The notes under the pieces are model-generated. The model ran no database searches, was not told the origin of the DNA, and saw nothing but the letters and a program-made list of their open reading frames with translations. Both the position numbers and the translations under genes were made by a program. 64,000 bases of DNA from Candidatus Amulumruptor caecigallinarius (GTDB taxonomy: Bacteria; Bacteroidota; Bacteroidia; Bacteroidales; Muribaculaceae), in NCBI GenBank assembly GCA_944321825.1, contig CALUMU010000013.1, positions 1-64,000 on the forward strand, read 5' to 3'. Shown one piece after another: positions 24,679-33,720 of the stretch; the first letter of the stretch is position 1, and every line of letters begins with the position of its first letter.

Positions 24679-25161
24679 ATGAGAGAGATGAGGAAAGCCC
24701 AGCGGCAAAAGGATGAGGTGTGGGCCTCGGGCGTGTTTGACAAGGCACCTTATGTCACGGTCAGCATGGTGCGTCCTGACGGAACGCCTTACGGCCTGCC
24801 GCTTTCGCTCGTCCGCAGTGGTGGGCGGACGTTTTATTTCCACTGTGCCGATGAGGGTGAGAAGATCGACTGCATGAGAAGCAATCCGATAGTAAGCCTG
24901 TCGGCGGTGAGCAGGTGTACTCCCAAATATGAGGAGGAGAAGAATAATTTCACCGAATATTATGACTCGGCAGTTGCCATAGGCCGTGCGGAGATAGTCA
25001 CAGACGATGCCGAGAAGATAGCGGCGTTGAGACTGTTGTGTGAAAGATTCCTCCCTAAGTATATGGAGCATTTCGACGAAGCGGTCAATCGCAGCCTCGG
25101 CCGGACTACAGTGGTCAGAATAGACCTGCTCGAACCACCTGTGGGCAAATCAAAACCGTAA
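24679..25161 (+). CDS. Pyridoxamine 5'-phosphate oxidase-like flavoprotein (NimA-like)
   Basis: The start at 24679 (MREMRKAQRQKDEV) gives 160 residues of the split-barrel flavin-binding family. Landmarks are APYVTVSMVRPDGTPYGLPL, FHCADEGEKIDCMRSNP (about 53-69) and a C-terminal VVRIDLLE strand. This is closest to the NimA/5-nitroimidazole reductase-like branch. It probably binds FMN, heme or F420-like cofactors, but the substrate is unknown. A resistance role should not be assumed. A GNAT gene follows 53 bases downstream. Confidence 0.8.
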   Translation: MREMRKAQRQKDEVWASGVFDKAPYVTVSMVRPDGTPYGLPLSLVRSGGRTFYFHCADEGEKIDCMRSNPIVSLSAVSRCTPKYEEEKNNFTEYYDSAVAIGRAEIVTDDAEKIAALRLLCERFLPKYMEHFDEAVNRSLGRTTVVRIDLLEPPVGKSKP

Positions 25162-25214
25162 GATGCCGTGTGCGAATCGGTGTGGCTGCGTTGTTACTTA
25201 TATAAATCTTTGCC

Positions 25215-25745
25215 ATGATTGAGACTGAAAGGCTTGTGCTGAGGCGTTGGAGGGCTGATGATGCTGCGTCGCTATATAGGTACGCGTCCGATGACCGGGT
25301 CAGCGAGCTTGTGTTGTGGCCTACGCACACATCTGTGGAGATGAGTCGTGAGGTGATTGAAACGGTCGTTATGCCCAATCCGCATACTCTGGCAATCGCG
25401 CTGAAAGATACCGGCGAACCGATAGGGTGTATAGGGCTTGTGCCGCCTGGCGGCGAGCATCATGCGACCGTCTCGTCCGAGCGGGAGGTGGGGTACTGGA
25501 TAGGGCGGCCATATTGGAATAAGGGCATTGCGAGCGAAGCGCTGAGGGCGTTGGCTGCTTATTGCCGGGCGACCGTCGGCTTGGATTCGCTGCTCATAAC
25601 CACCGACAAGCGTAACGCCGCGTCACGGAGAGTGGCTGAAAAATGCGGATTCATGTTTGTGGAGGAGTATATCTATGACGGCGTGGAGAGTTGTGCCTAC
25701 AGGTTGGACTTACGTGCAGCGAGCGGTAAAACCAAAAGCACCTGA
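25215..25745 (+). CDS. GNAT N-acetyltransferase
   Basis: The 176-residue protein is of the Acetyltransf_3 (RimJ/RimL-like) type. Its start is ETERLVLRRWRADDAASL and its acetyl-CoA pocket is GYWIGRPYWNKGIASEALRA (about 94-113). The C-terminal strand ends NAASRRVAEKCGFMFV. It transfers an acetyl group to an amine of unknown identity, possibly a protein N-terminus or small molecule. It follows the NimA-like gene and may share its transcript. Confidence 0.85.
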   Translation: MIETERLVLRRWRADDAASLYRYASDDRVSELVLWPTHTSVEMSREVIETVVMPNPHTLAIALKDTGEPIGCIGLVPPGGEHHATVSSEREVGYWIGRPYWNKGIASEALRALAAYCRATVGLDSLLITTDKRNAASRRVAEKCGFMFVEEYIYDGVESCAYRLDLRAASGKTKST

Positions 25746-25820
25746 CGTGTGTTATATTTATACCACTATCAACCTGCAAGCCGTTTTAACAAACTTTAAA
25801 TGAGGGATATTTGCAAGTGA

Positions 25821-25853
25821 TTAGAATAATTACAAACTTTGTAATTGTTCTAA
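25821..25853. promoter_or_regulatory. 33-bp operator, probably PerR/Fur type
   Basis: TTAGAATAATTACAAA (25821-25836), a central C, and TTTGTAATTGTTCTAA (25838-25853) form an inverted repeat with one mismatch in 16 positions. AACTTTG in its centre resembles a -7 box, so binding should block transcription. It lies 19 bases before the PerR-like start codon, suggesting autoregulation and joint control of rubrerythrin. Confidence 0.75.
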
Positions 25854-25872
25854 AATAGTTAAACGACAAACC

Positions 25873-26313
25873 ATGACATACACTCAGCCAAGCACCCCAA
25901 ACTATCTGCTCGACTTGCTCCATAAGTCGGGAGTGCGCCCGTCGGTCCACCGGCTGGCGGTGCTGAGGTACGTGATAGACAAAAAGACACATCCTACTGC
26001 TGACGAGATATTCTCTTCATTGGCAGCGGAGTTTCCGTCATTGTCGCGGGCTACTGTCTATAATTCCCTGCACAAACTCGCTGATAGCAGTATTTTGCGT
26101 GAGGTAGAGATAGAGAACGGTACGACGCGTTACGACTTCGCCCAGCAACCGCCTCACGGGCATTTCAAGTGCCGTCGGTGCGGCAAGATATATGATATGC
26201 CTATGTCGTATAGGGCGGATGAAGCGTTGCCTGACGGATTCAGGATTGATAGTATTGACGTATATGCAAAAGGATGTTGTTCCGATTGCTGTGATAATAT
26301 TAAAACGAAGTAA
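25873..26313 (+). CDS. Fur-family repressor, PerR-like
   Basis: The 146-residue protein has a winged helix (about 8-80; RPSVHRLAVLRYV, PSLSRATVYNSLHKLADSSI) and a metal-binding C-terminal domain. That domain has GHFKCRRCGKIYDMP and CCSDCCDN, giving two CxxC zinc sites. The gene sits 29 bases before rubrerythrin and behind a large palindrome. This layout is typical of PerR peroxide sensors, although Fur cannot be excluded from sequence alone. Under peroxide it should release its operator and induce both genes. Confidence 0.85.
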   Translation: MTYTQPSTPNYLLDLLHKSGVRPSVHRLAVLRYVIDKKTHPTADEIFSSLAAEFPSLSRATVYNSLHKLADSSILREVEIENGTTRYDFAQQPPHGHFKCRRCGKIYDMPMSYRADEALPDGFRIDSIDVYAKGCCSDCCDNIKTK

Positions 26314-26342
26314 ATTACTAACTGTTAAAAAATTATTGTACG

Positions 26343-26885
26343 ATGAAAGATCTGAAAGGAACAAAGACCGAGAAGAACCTGTGGGAAGCATTTGCCGGTG
26401 AATCGCAGGCCCGCAACAAGTACAGCTACTATGCATCCAAGGCCCGTAAGGACGGCTATGAGCAGATTGCTGCCATCTTTGAGGAAACAGCACATAATGA
26501 GAAGGAGCATGCCAAGCTCTGGTTCAAATTGCTGCACGGAGGTGACATTGCGGGTACGATGGAAAATCTGGCTGACGCAGCCGCAGGTGAGAATTACGAA
26601 TGGACCGACATGTATGACCGTATGGCTGCCGAAGCTGAGGAGGAAGGTTTTGCCCACATAGCAGCAAAATTCCGCCAGGTAGCAGCTATCGAACGTCTGC
26701 ATGAGGAGCGTTACCGTCGTCTGCTGGCAAACATCGAGGAGGGTATCGTATTCTCCCGCGAAGATGACCGCATCTGGATATGCCGTAACTGCGGCCATGT
26801 AGTGATAGGCCAGAAGGCTCCCAAGGCTTGCCCGGTGTGCGCTCATCCGCAGAGCTTCTTTGAAATCGAAGCCAAAAATTATTGA
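26343..26885 (+). CDS. rbr: Rubrerythrin
   Basis: The 180-residue protein is a non-heme di-iron peroxidase that protects anaerobes from hydrogen peroxide. The ferritin-like domain has [33 protein letters not shown] and [20 protein letters not shown], supplying the di-iron Glu/His ligands. The rubredoxin-like tail has CRNCGHV and [11 protein letters not shown]. Its length is normal. It is co-transcribed with the PerR-like gene and ends in a strong terminator. Confidence 0.95.
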   Translation: MKDLKGTKTEKNLWEAFAGESQARNKYSYYASKARKDGYEQIAAIFEETAHNEKEHAKLWFKLLHGGDIAGTMENLADAAAGENYEWTDMYDRMAAEAEEEGFAHIAAKFRQVAAIERLHEERYRRLLANIEEGIVFSREDDRIWICRNCGHVVIGQKAPKACPVCAHPQSFFEIEAKNY

Positions 26886-26910
26886 TACAGTTACATCCCT
26901 GTAAAGTGGA

Positions 26911-26950
26911 TCAGCCATGCTGCCGTCTGGCAGCATGGCTGACTGTTTTT
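26911..26950 (+). terminator. Rho-independent terminator after rubrerythrin
   Basis: TCAGCCATGCTGCC (26911-26924) pairs perfectly with 26929-26942 around GTCT and is followed by CTGTTTTT. Confidence 0.9.
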
Positions 26951-26994
26951 GTGTAAATCTTATAAAGATTATGGGGTTGCTTATATAATGGGAA

Positions 26995-27030
26995 AACCTT
27001 GAAGATGCTGGCATCTTCAAGGTTTTTTTT
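26995..27030. terminator. Second terminator hairpin, between rbr and tRNA-His
   Basis: AACCTTGAAGATGC (26995-27008) pairs with 27011-27024, followed by six further T on the plus strand and four T on the minus strand. It can insulate the plus-strand rbr unit from the minus-strand tRNA. Confidence 0.8.
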
Positions 27031-27032
27031 GA

Positions 27033-27108
<76 letters not shown>

Positions 27109-27246
27109 ATTTTAAGGTGCTGCAAAGGTAGCACCTTTTTTCGGGATGTGCAAGCGTTTCGGGCGAAATTTGCTCAAAATGCTTTTGATTTGCACATTTT
27201 GAGCTTTTTAGCGTCGCTCTACAAATACGTTAGATTCAAACGACCC

Positions 27247-28134
27247 TTAATTTTTTGGGTAAACGTCGCCACGGGCGGCGAGGAGGGTGTTCTGCATCAG
27301 GGAGCATATGGTCATAGGGCCTACGCCTCCGGGTACCGGGGTGATGAAGGCGCATTTGGGGGCTACGTTGTCGAAATCCACGTCGCCACGCAGACGGAAA
27401 CCGCTTTTCTTGGTTGCGTCGGGGACACGTGTGGTGCCGACATCGATTATGGTAGCTCCGTCCTTGACCATGTCGGCAGTGACAAAGCCCGGGCTGCCGA
27501 GGGCGGCGATGATGATGTCGGCCTGGCGGCATATCTCCTTGAGGTCGCGGGTGGCACTATGGCAAACTGTTACAGTGGCATCGCCTGGGACGCGCTTCTG
27601 CATCATCAGTGATGCAACCGGCTTGCCGACGATGTTGCTGCGTCCGAGCACCACGCAACGCGCTCCCTTGGTGGGGATGTTGTAGCGTCCGAGCAATTCC
27701 ATGATTCCGGCAGGTGTGGCCGAGAGGAAGCAAGGCAGTCCGATGGACATGCGGCCTACGTTGATAGGGTGGAAGCCGTCCACGTCCTTGCGGTAGTCTA
27801 TGGCTTCGATGATACGCTGCTCGGAGATGTGGCGGGGAAGGGGGAGCTGCACGATGAAGCCGTCCACATCGTCGTCGGCGTTGAGCTTCGCTATGGTTTC
27901 CAGAAGCTGCTGCTCGGTCACGTCGTCTTCAAACCGGATAAGGGTGGATTTGAATCCGCACTGCTCACAGGCTTTGACTTTGTGTGCTACATATGTTTCG
28001 CTGCCTCCGTCGTGTCCTACGAGGATAGCTGCCAGGTGCGGGCGTTTCATGCCCTGGTCGAGCATGGCAGTCACCTGCTCGGAAATCTCACGCTTGATGT
28101 CGTCGGAGATTTTTTTGCCGTCAATGAGTTGCAT
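27247..28134 (-). CDS. folD: Methylenetetrahydrofolate dehydrogenase/cyclohydrolase
   Basis: This 295-residue bifunctional enzyme interconverts 5,10-methylene- and 10-formyl-tetrahydrofolate using NADP. Landmarks are [16 protein letters not shown] (catalytic-type Lys), [25 protein letters not shown], the cofactor loop [14 protein letters not shown] and the C-terminal [11 protein letters not shown]. It is cytosolic one-carbon metabolism. It lies 48 bases downstream of ffh on the same strand and may be read from the same transcript. Confidence 0.97.
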   Translation of the reverse strand: MQLIDGKKISDDIKREISEQVTAMLDQGMKRPHLAAILVGHDGGSETYVAHKVKACEQCGFKSTLIRFEDDVTEQQLLETIAKLNADDDVDGFIVQLPLPRHISEQRIIEAIDYRKDVDGFHPINVGRMSIGLPCFLSATPAGIMELLGRYNIPTKGARCVVLGRSNIVGKPVASLMMQKRVPGDATVTVCHSATRDLKEICRQADIIIAALGSPGFVTADMVKDGATIIDVGTTRVPDATKKSGFRLRGDVDFDNVAPKCAFITPVPGGVGPMTICSLMQNTLLAARGDVYPKN

Positions 28135-28182
28135 AAGTATATATGTCGTTTATTTATTGTGGATTCTAAGGCCGTTTCAGAG

Positions 28183-29514
28183 TCAGCGGCGGCGCATGTT
28201 GCGCATCATCGCCAGAGGGTTTTTCTTGGCACCCTGGACGAGTTTCATCATCTTGCGGGCTTCGTCAAACTGCTTGATGAGTCGGTTGACCTCTGCTACG
28301 GTGGTGCCGGAACCTTTGGCGATGCGCTGGCGGCGGCTTGCATTGATGATTTCGGGACGCGTGCGCTCGGCGATGGTCATGGAGCGAATGATGGCTTCGA
28401 CGCTTTTAAAAGCGTTGTCGTCTATGTCCATATCCTTGATGGCTTTGCCTACGCCGGGTATCATGGAAGCCAGATCTTTCAGATTGCCCATCTTCTTTAT
28501 CTGCTGTATCTGCTTGAGGAAGTCGTCGAAGTTGAACTGGTTGCGGGCCAGTTTGCGTTCAAGTTCCATGGCTTCCTTCTCGTCGTAGGCCTGCTGGGCT
28601 CGTTCGACGAGCGATACGATATCGCCCATGCCGAGGATGCGGTCCGCCATACGCTCGGGGTGGAACTGGTCGATAGCCTCAAGTTTCTCACCTGTACCGA
28701 CAAACTTGATGGGCTTTGTGACCACTGTACGGATGGAGAGGGCAGCACCGCCACGGTTGTCGGCATCAAGTTTGGTAAGGACCACACCGTCAAAATCCAG
28801 ACGGTCGTTAAATTCCTTGGCTGTGTTGACTGCGTCCTGGCCGGTCATAGAGTCGACCACAAAGAGTGTCTCCTGGGGTTTTATAGCCTTTTTGATAGAC
28901 TCGATTTCGCGCATCATCTCCTCATCGACCGCCAGACGGCCGGCTGTATCGACAATCACGAGGTCGTGGTGGTTATGCTTGGCGTAAGCTATGGCATCCT
29001 GTGCGATTTTGACCGGATCTTTGACTCCTTCCTGGGTGTAGACGGGTACGTCGATCTGCTCTCCGAGGACCTTGAGCTGCTCGATGGCTGCGGGACGGTA
29101 CACGTCGCAGGCCACAAGAAGCGGACGGCGCCCCTGCTCGCTCTTGAGTTTCTTGGCGAGCTTGCCCGAAAATGTCGTCTTACCCGAACCTTGAAGTCCC
29201 GACATGAGTATGACGGTGGGATTGCCCGACAGATTGAGTTTCGCCGCTTCCGAACCCATGAGTGCCGCCAGCTCGTCATGGACTATTTTGACCATAAGCT
29301 CCTGTGGCTTGACGGCGTTGATTACGTTCTGTCCCAGCGCTTTCTGCTTGACGGTGTCGGTAAACGATTTGGCTACTTTGTAGTTGACATCGGCATCGAG
29401 GAGGGCGCGGCGCACGTCCTTGAGGGTTTCGGCTACGTTGATTTCGGTAATCTTGCCTTGGCCTTTGAGTATCTTGAAGCTGCGTTCGAGTCTTTCGCTT
29501 AGGTTTTCAAACAT
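28183..29514 (-). CDS. ffh: Signal recognition particle GTPase
   Basis: This 443-residue Ffh has the NG GTPase domain with GLQGSGKTTFSGKLAK (about 106-121), DTAGRLAVDEEMM and TKLDADNRGG. The Met-rich M domain follows (about 300-440) and binds SRP RNA and signal peptides (SMIPGVGKAIKDM, INASRRQRIAKGSGTTVAEV). It targets membrane proteins together with FtsY. The tail is short and ends MRRR. The gene lies between panD and folD on the minus strand. Confidence 0.97.
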   Translation of the reverse strand: MFENLSERLERSFKILKGQGKITEINVAETLKDVRRALLDADVNYKVAKSFTDTVKQKALGQNVINAVKPQELMVKIVHDELAALMGSEAAKLNLSGNPTVILMSGLQGSGKTTFSGKLAKKLKSEQGRRPLLVACDVYRPAAIEQLKVLGEQIDVPVYTQEGVKDPVKIAQDAIAYAKHNHHDLVIVDTAGRLAVDEEMMREIESIKKAIKPQETLFVVDSMTGQDAVNTAKEFNDRLDFDGVVLTKLDADNRGGAALSIRTVVTKPIKFVGTGEKLEAIDQFHPERMADRILGMGDIVSLVERAQQAYDEKEAMELERKLARNQFNFDDFLKQIQQIKKMGNLKDLASMIPGVGKAIKDMDIDDNAFKSVEAIIRSMTIAERTRPEIINASRRQRIAKGSGTTVAEVNRLIKQFDEARKMMKLVQGAKKNPLAMMRNMRRR

Positions 29515-29544
29515 AGGAGTAAGAGTAGGTGTATCGGTGTGAGG

Positions 29545-29904
29545 TTAGGAGGGAAGGAGCCGGTTGGTGGATGTGTCGGGGAACACTACACGCGGCTTGA
29601 ACGTCTTGGCCTCGTCGTAGGGCATCGTGGCGTATGCCATGATGATTACGATGTCGCCGGGCTGCACCTTGCGGGCTGCCGCGCCGTTGAGACAAATCAT
29701 GCCGGAACCCCGTTCGCCGGCTATGGCGTAGGTGTCGAAACGTTCGCCGTTGTTGTTGTCGACGATGTAGACACGTTCGCCGGGCAGGATGTCGGCTGCA
29801 TCCATCAGGTCCTGGTCGATGGTGATGCTGCCTATATAGTCGAGGTTGCTCTCGGTGACTGTAACGCGGTGAATCTTGCTTTTCACCATTTCAACTTGCA
29901 TCAT
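29545..29904 (-). CDS. panD: Aspartate 1-decarboxylase
   Basis: This 119-residue proenzyme makes beta-alanine for pantothenate. The self-cleavage site YIGSITID (Gly-Ser) yields the pyruvoyl group. Family boxes [20 protein letters not shown] and [18 protein letters not shown] are present. The annotated MMQVEM start may be one or a few residues long. panC lies 42 bases upstream on the same strand, so the two pantothenate genes form a unit. Confidence 0.95.
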   Translation of the reverse strand: MMQVEMVKSKIHRVTVTESNLDYIGSITIDQDLMDAADILPGERVYIVDNNNGERFDTYAIAGERGSGMICLNGAAARKVQPGDIVIIMAYATMPYDEAKTFKPRVVFPDTSTNRLLPS

Positions 29905-29946
29905 AGCTATTGAAGCGAGAGGGATTATGTGTATGGAGGGTGTGCG

Positions 29947-30789
29947 TTAATAGCGTATATTGTCGATCAGACGCACATCGCCGACATACACCGTTATGCA
30001 GCCTACCGGCTCTGTGGTATCGTTCCAGTCGCGGATGGGCTGCATGGTCTTGCCGTCGACAATCTGGTAGTATTCTACCCGTGTGTATGGGAACGAGTCG
30101 ATGGTATCGATGACGTACTTGCAGGTCTCGTCGACGGTATGGTCTTTGGCCCAGCCAAGGCTTTCGGCCAGCGTGCGGTGGATTACGGGAGCCACTGCGC
30201 GCTGCTCTTCGCTGAGACGAACATTGCGGCTGCTCATGGCGAGCCCGTCGGCTTCGCGGACTATCGGGCAGGGAACTATCTCGATGTCGGTCATGCCCTC
30301 GATTTCGGCCATACGGCGTATGACTGCTATCTGCTGGAAGTCCTTTTCTCCGAAGTATGCCCGGGTGGGTCGTACATAGTCGAAGAGGCGGCTGACAATC
30401 TGGGCAACGCCGTTGAAGTGTCCCGGGCGCATGGCTCCCTCCATGACTTCGGCCACAGGGCCGAGGTCGAATATGCGTTCATCCTTTTCGGGGTAGATTT
30501 CGGCTACTTCAGGGGCGAACACCACATCGACACCTTTGGCTTCAAGCATGACGCAGTCGGCATCGAGAGTGCGCGGATAGGTGGCGAGATCCTGTGGGTT
30601 GTTGAACTGTGTGGGGTTGACGAATATGCTGACCACTACCACGTCGTTTTCGCGCCGTGCGCGGTCAACGAGCGAACCATGGCCGGCGTGGAGTGCACCC
30701 ATCGTGGGTACAAGGCCGACGGTGCGACCTTGGGCGCGTAGAGCGTCAAGGCGGCTGCGCAGTCCGTTGACTGTCTTGATGATTTCCAT
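29947..30789 (-). CDS. panC: Pantothenate synthetase
   Basis: The 280-residue enzyme joins pantoate and beta-alanine with ATP. It shows [18 protein letters not shown] (HxGH box), [34 protein letters not shown] and [12 protein letters not shown] (KMSKS-like). Length is normal. It is paired with panD downstream. Its start region is separated by 124 bases from the restriction-modification operon. Confidence 0.97.
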   Translation of the reverse strand: MEIIKTVNGLRSRLDALRAQGRTVGLVPTMGALHAGHGSLVDRARRENDVVVVSIFVNPTQFNNPQDLATYPRTLDADCVMLEAKGVDVVFAPEVAEIYPEKDERIFDLGPVAEVMEGAMRPGHFNGVAQIVSRLFDYVRPTRAYFGEKDFQQIAVIRRMAEIEGMTDIEIVPCPIVREADGLAMSSRNVRLSEEQRAVAPVIHRTLAESLGWAKDHTVDETCKYVIDTIDSFPYTRVEYYQIVDGKTMQPIRDWNDTTEPVGCITVYVGDVRLIDNIRY

Positions 30790-30913
30790 TGTTGCGATAT
30801 TGCTTTTAAAGCAACAGATTTGGCATGAATAGTTGCTTATCAGGGTGCAAATTTACGAAACATTCCGCTGATAGCCAAATCGGTGGAAGGGCTCACACTC
30901 ATTGACGAGGTCC

Positions 30914-32248
30914 TTATCTGAGACGTTGGATAATCTGGACTCCGATACGTTCTACAATCCCTGTCACGAGGGCGTTACCCATGAGAAATGCCCTCCGGGT
31001 GTCGGAGGCTCCTAAAGTGTGGTTGTCAGGGAACATGTTGAGCCGTTCGAGTTCGGTCGGTGTCAGTCTGCGATACCTACCGGATGCTGTTAAGATGACA
31101 TGTTTGAATCTTGATGGAGCAGCACCACCCTCTCCGGTTATGATGGTGCGGGAGGGCTTGTCGATGCTGTCTGGAAACGCCATCGCTCCTTCTGAATAAT
31201 TGTATTCAAACCCTGTCGTTTTGTTGACTCGTTTCTCTTTTTTGCCTCCTTTGGCGTACCGCCATTTCACTACATCCTCGTCTGTAATATAGAAATCCTC
31301 GGCAACTTCGGAGTCGGGAACCAAAATGTCGCCGAGTGTGACATATGGGCCGTTATATGCGGGTGCCGTTTGAGCGGTATATACAGTACGGTGCATCATT
31401 AATCCGGCATTTTTGAATGGTGAGTGAGCCTTTCCCTTATTAAAAGACCCGGATATTTCGGAGAGATCGCCATGGATTGTAAATGTATCAATAGACACAT
31501 TGTCGGTTGACACAGGGAACGCTTTTGCCATGATTCCGTCTTTGGTAATCCAATCCGACGAGGAAATGACCGATTGGGCAAACGAAGAATCATTCTTAAA
31601 CGCAAACATGTATGTCCGGCGCCGGCGTTGTGGCATACCGTATTCTGCCGCATTGATGATGCGCCACTCTACGCAATATCCTAAATCAGATAATGATGCA
31701 AGGATAATGGCGAAATCACGGCCTCGCTGTGATGCGGGGGAGCCTAACAGGCGGTCTACATTTTCAAAAATTAAAATCCGTGGAGGGTTGGGGTGGTCGC
31801 GTAAGATACGGTGTATTTGCCACCATAGGACTCCTTTCTTGCCTTCGATACCCCCCGAACGTTTAAGCGAGGTGGCAACGGAATAATCCTGACAGGGAAA
31901 TCCTCCGACAAGAATGTCCGCATCAGGAATCTCACCGACATCCACTGTGGATATGTCCACATTGCTATGCCCTGAGAATCCAAATATATGGCAGTATATG
32001 GCCGATGCATCCTGACGTTTTGTAGACGGTTCCCATTGGTTGTTCCACACCGTCTTGAATCTTTCGGATGCTCTTTCAAGTCCTACACGGAATCCACCTA
32101 CTCCTGCAAATAATTCAATTACCCGGATATCATCTGTGGATGTTTCAACGTCAATATCGGAGAATAAGGACTGTTGCCGATAAGATGTGCTGTATGCGGC
32201 AAGCGGTTCACATAATATATTATTGTTGGTGCTATAATCTTCACTCAT
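30914..32248 (-). CDS. DNA cytosine-5 methyltransferase
   Basis: This 444-residue C5 methylase has motif I ELFAGVGGFRVGLE (about 45-58), the catalytic PCQ in GGFPCQDYSVA (Cys119), ENV (162-164) in IFENVDRLLGS, QRRRRTYMFA (motif VIII) and MGNALVTGIVERIG (motif X). It overlaps the upstream Sau3AI-like endonuclease gene by 8 bases, so it should be the cognate methylase, probably making GAT-5mC. An N-terminal extension of about 40 residues precedes motif I. The operon is more AT-rich than panC and mfd on either side, which suggests acquisition. Confidence 0.9.
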   Translation of the reverse strand: MSEDYSTNNNILCEPLAAYSTSYRQQSLFSDIDVETSTDDIRVIELFAGVGGFRVGLERASERFKTVWNNQWEPSTKRQDASAIYCHIFGFSGHSNVDISTVDVGEIPDADILVGGFPCQDYSVATSLKRSGGIEGKKGVLWWQIHRILRDHPNPPRILIFENVDRLLGSPASQRGRDFAIILASLSDLGYCVEWRIINAAEYGMPQRRRRTYMFAFKNDSSFAQSVISSSDWITKDGIMAKAFPVSTDNVSIDTFTIHGDLSEISGSFNKGKAHSPFKNAGLMMHRTVYTAQTAPAYNGPYVTLGDILVPDSEVAEDFYITDEDVVKWRYAKGGKKEKRVNKTTGFEYNYSEGAMAFPDSIDKPSRTIITGEGGAAPSRFKHVILTASGRYRRLTPTELERLNMFPDNHTLGASDTRRAFLMGNALVTGIVERIGVQIIQRLR

Positions 32249-33692
32249 GACCGTTTATAATTTCTTTCACATATTCGGCATTAAACCAATAACATAGCTT
32301 GTCGCATAATCCGCCGTTAGGATTTATAGCCTTATCGCTCTTGTCTTTAGCTTTCGGGCGGACATGGAATTTTTTGTGGTCGGCAAGACCCCAGAATCTT
32401 TCAGGAGTGATGTTGTTTGACATGACAGCGTACCTTATATTCAGCCAGTACTCTTTGGCTAACTCCAAATCTGCGGCTGGCATAGTCCAGAAAAACACGG
32501 AATCTAAAGCATAAGATTGCTCTGTGACAGGCTCTTTTGTTCGGTTGTTATACACGGATATAGTCTCGTCCTTAATGGGTTTGAACACTACGAACATGAA
32601 GCGGCCTGTGAAAATCTCATAGACATCGGATTCTAACCAATCGTCATTGTCATAGACTTCGCAATAATCTATGTTTTTGAATGACATGGACTCTTTGGGC
32701 ATCCCGTTTTCTTGGAGGCGTACTGTCTTCATGATGATGCCTGACTTGACGAACTCCTCTGAGGAGCCTAGACGCTTGCTTTCGAGGTTGGATGCTATTA
32801 ACGCGCTAACGTCGGCATATTTGCTCTTGGCTTGGTAAGCCTTGATTCCGAGCAAATCACAAATTTGGATGTAATTTTTGCCAATAAACGGTTTGAACCG
32901 ATTCAAAATGATTTCTTCAAAAGAATTGTTCTGTAATTCCTGTCCTGTTACAAGCTCGAATTTCGCAACTTCGTTTTCTGCATAATTTGTATAAAAAGTC
33001 TTGCCACTGCCGGTTACGTGGCCAAGGATATAACGCATATACGCCGGTTTCAGGCTAAATGCTCGCTTGTTGGCTTTTATGTCGGAATTTGGTTGTGGCT
33101 GCGGGCTGTCTCCTTTTTGCCCTTTTCGACATGCTCCCAAATACAGAGTGTCACCTTCGGAGAGCAAATGCGCTTCCCCTCGTCTGACTTTATCTGCGAT
33201 GGTTTGATAGTCCTGTTTTATCAGCAGCAAGTCTTTTTCGGGGAGTTGCCAAAGAACCCTGAATAGAAATTCGTAATCATAGATGGCGTTGCCGTTGACA
33301 TGTAGATAAAACAGCAATAGCATGAGTTGGCATTTCGAGATGAGGTGTGAATCCTCGAACGAGGTGTTGACAATCTCAAAATAATCAATCATGGTACATA
33401 CCAACCGCTCTTTTATCCGATAGGAATTATCTTTGGATTTCAGCAGAGGTGTACATTTCAATTCTACATGAGCTTCGGCAAAGTCGGCATTTCTATCAGA
33501 ATTTACCTCGTAATTAAAGAATAGTTCTTCTACCATTTGACCAAGACCACCTTTGCCTTTTCTTTTGGCTTCAATGATGCTATCGCCGAAAAGGGAGCGC
33601 AATGAATTTCCAATCAGATGTCGACTGTAATCGAAAATCGACATAGGATTAGTCCTGTCAAAATGCTTGTGTTCAAAATCTGAAGTAGCCAT
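32241..33692 (-). CDS. Sau3AI-like type II restriction endonuclease
   Basis: The start at 33692 (MATSDFEHKHFDR) gives 483 residues, close to Sau3AI. The upstream frame overlaps mfd and is low complexity. The MutH/Sau3AI catalytic layout is visible: IIEAKRKGKGGLGQMVEELF, then Asp70 in NADF and Glu77-x-Lys79 in HVELKCTP. The second half should be the regulatory MutH-like domain, with HVTGSGKTFYTNYAENEVAK. The predicted site is GATC. Gene order is endonuclease first, methylase second. Confidence 0.85.
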   Translation of the reverse strand: MATSDFEHKHFDRTNPMSIFDYSRHLIGNSLRSLFGDSIIEAKRKGKGGLGQMVEELFFNYEVNSDRNADFAEAHVELKCTPLLKSKDNSYRIKERLVCTMIDYFEIVNTSFEDSHLISKCQLMLLLFYLHVNGNAIYDYEFLFRVLWQLPEKDLLLIKQDYQTIADKVRRGEAHLLSEGDTLYLGACRKGQKGDSPQPQPNSDIKANKRAFSLKPAYMRYILGHVTGSGKTFYTNYAENEVAKFELVTGQELQNNSFEEIILNRFKPFIGKNYIQICDLLGIKAYQAKSKYADVSALIASNLESKRLGSSEEFVKSGIIMKTVRLQENGMPKESMSFKNIDYCEVYDNDDWLESDVYEIFTGRFMFVVFKPIKDETISVYNNRTKEPVTEQSYALDSVFFWTMPAADLELAKEYWLNIRYAVMSNNITPERFWGLADHKKFHVRPKAKDKSDKAINPNGGLCDKLCYWFNAEYVKEIINGHE

Positions 33693-33720
33693 ATGCTTTA
33701 ATGTCTGTACGCTGGATGGG

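Noticed and set aside
27769-29502. 577-codon plus-strand frame
   Set aside because: It lies entirely antisense to ffh and folD, which are certain genes; long antisense frames are common with this codon use.
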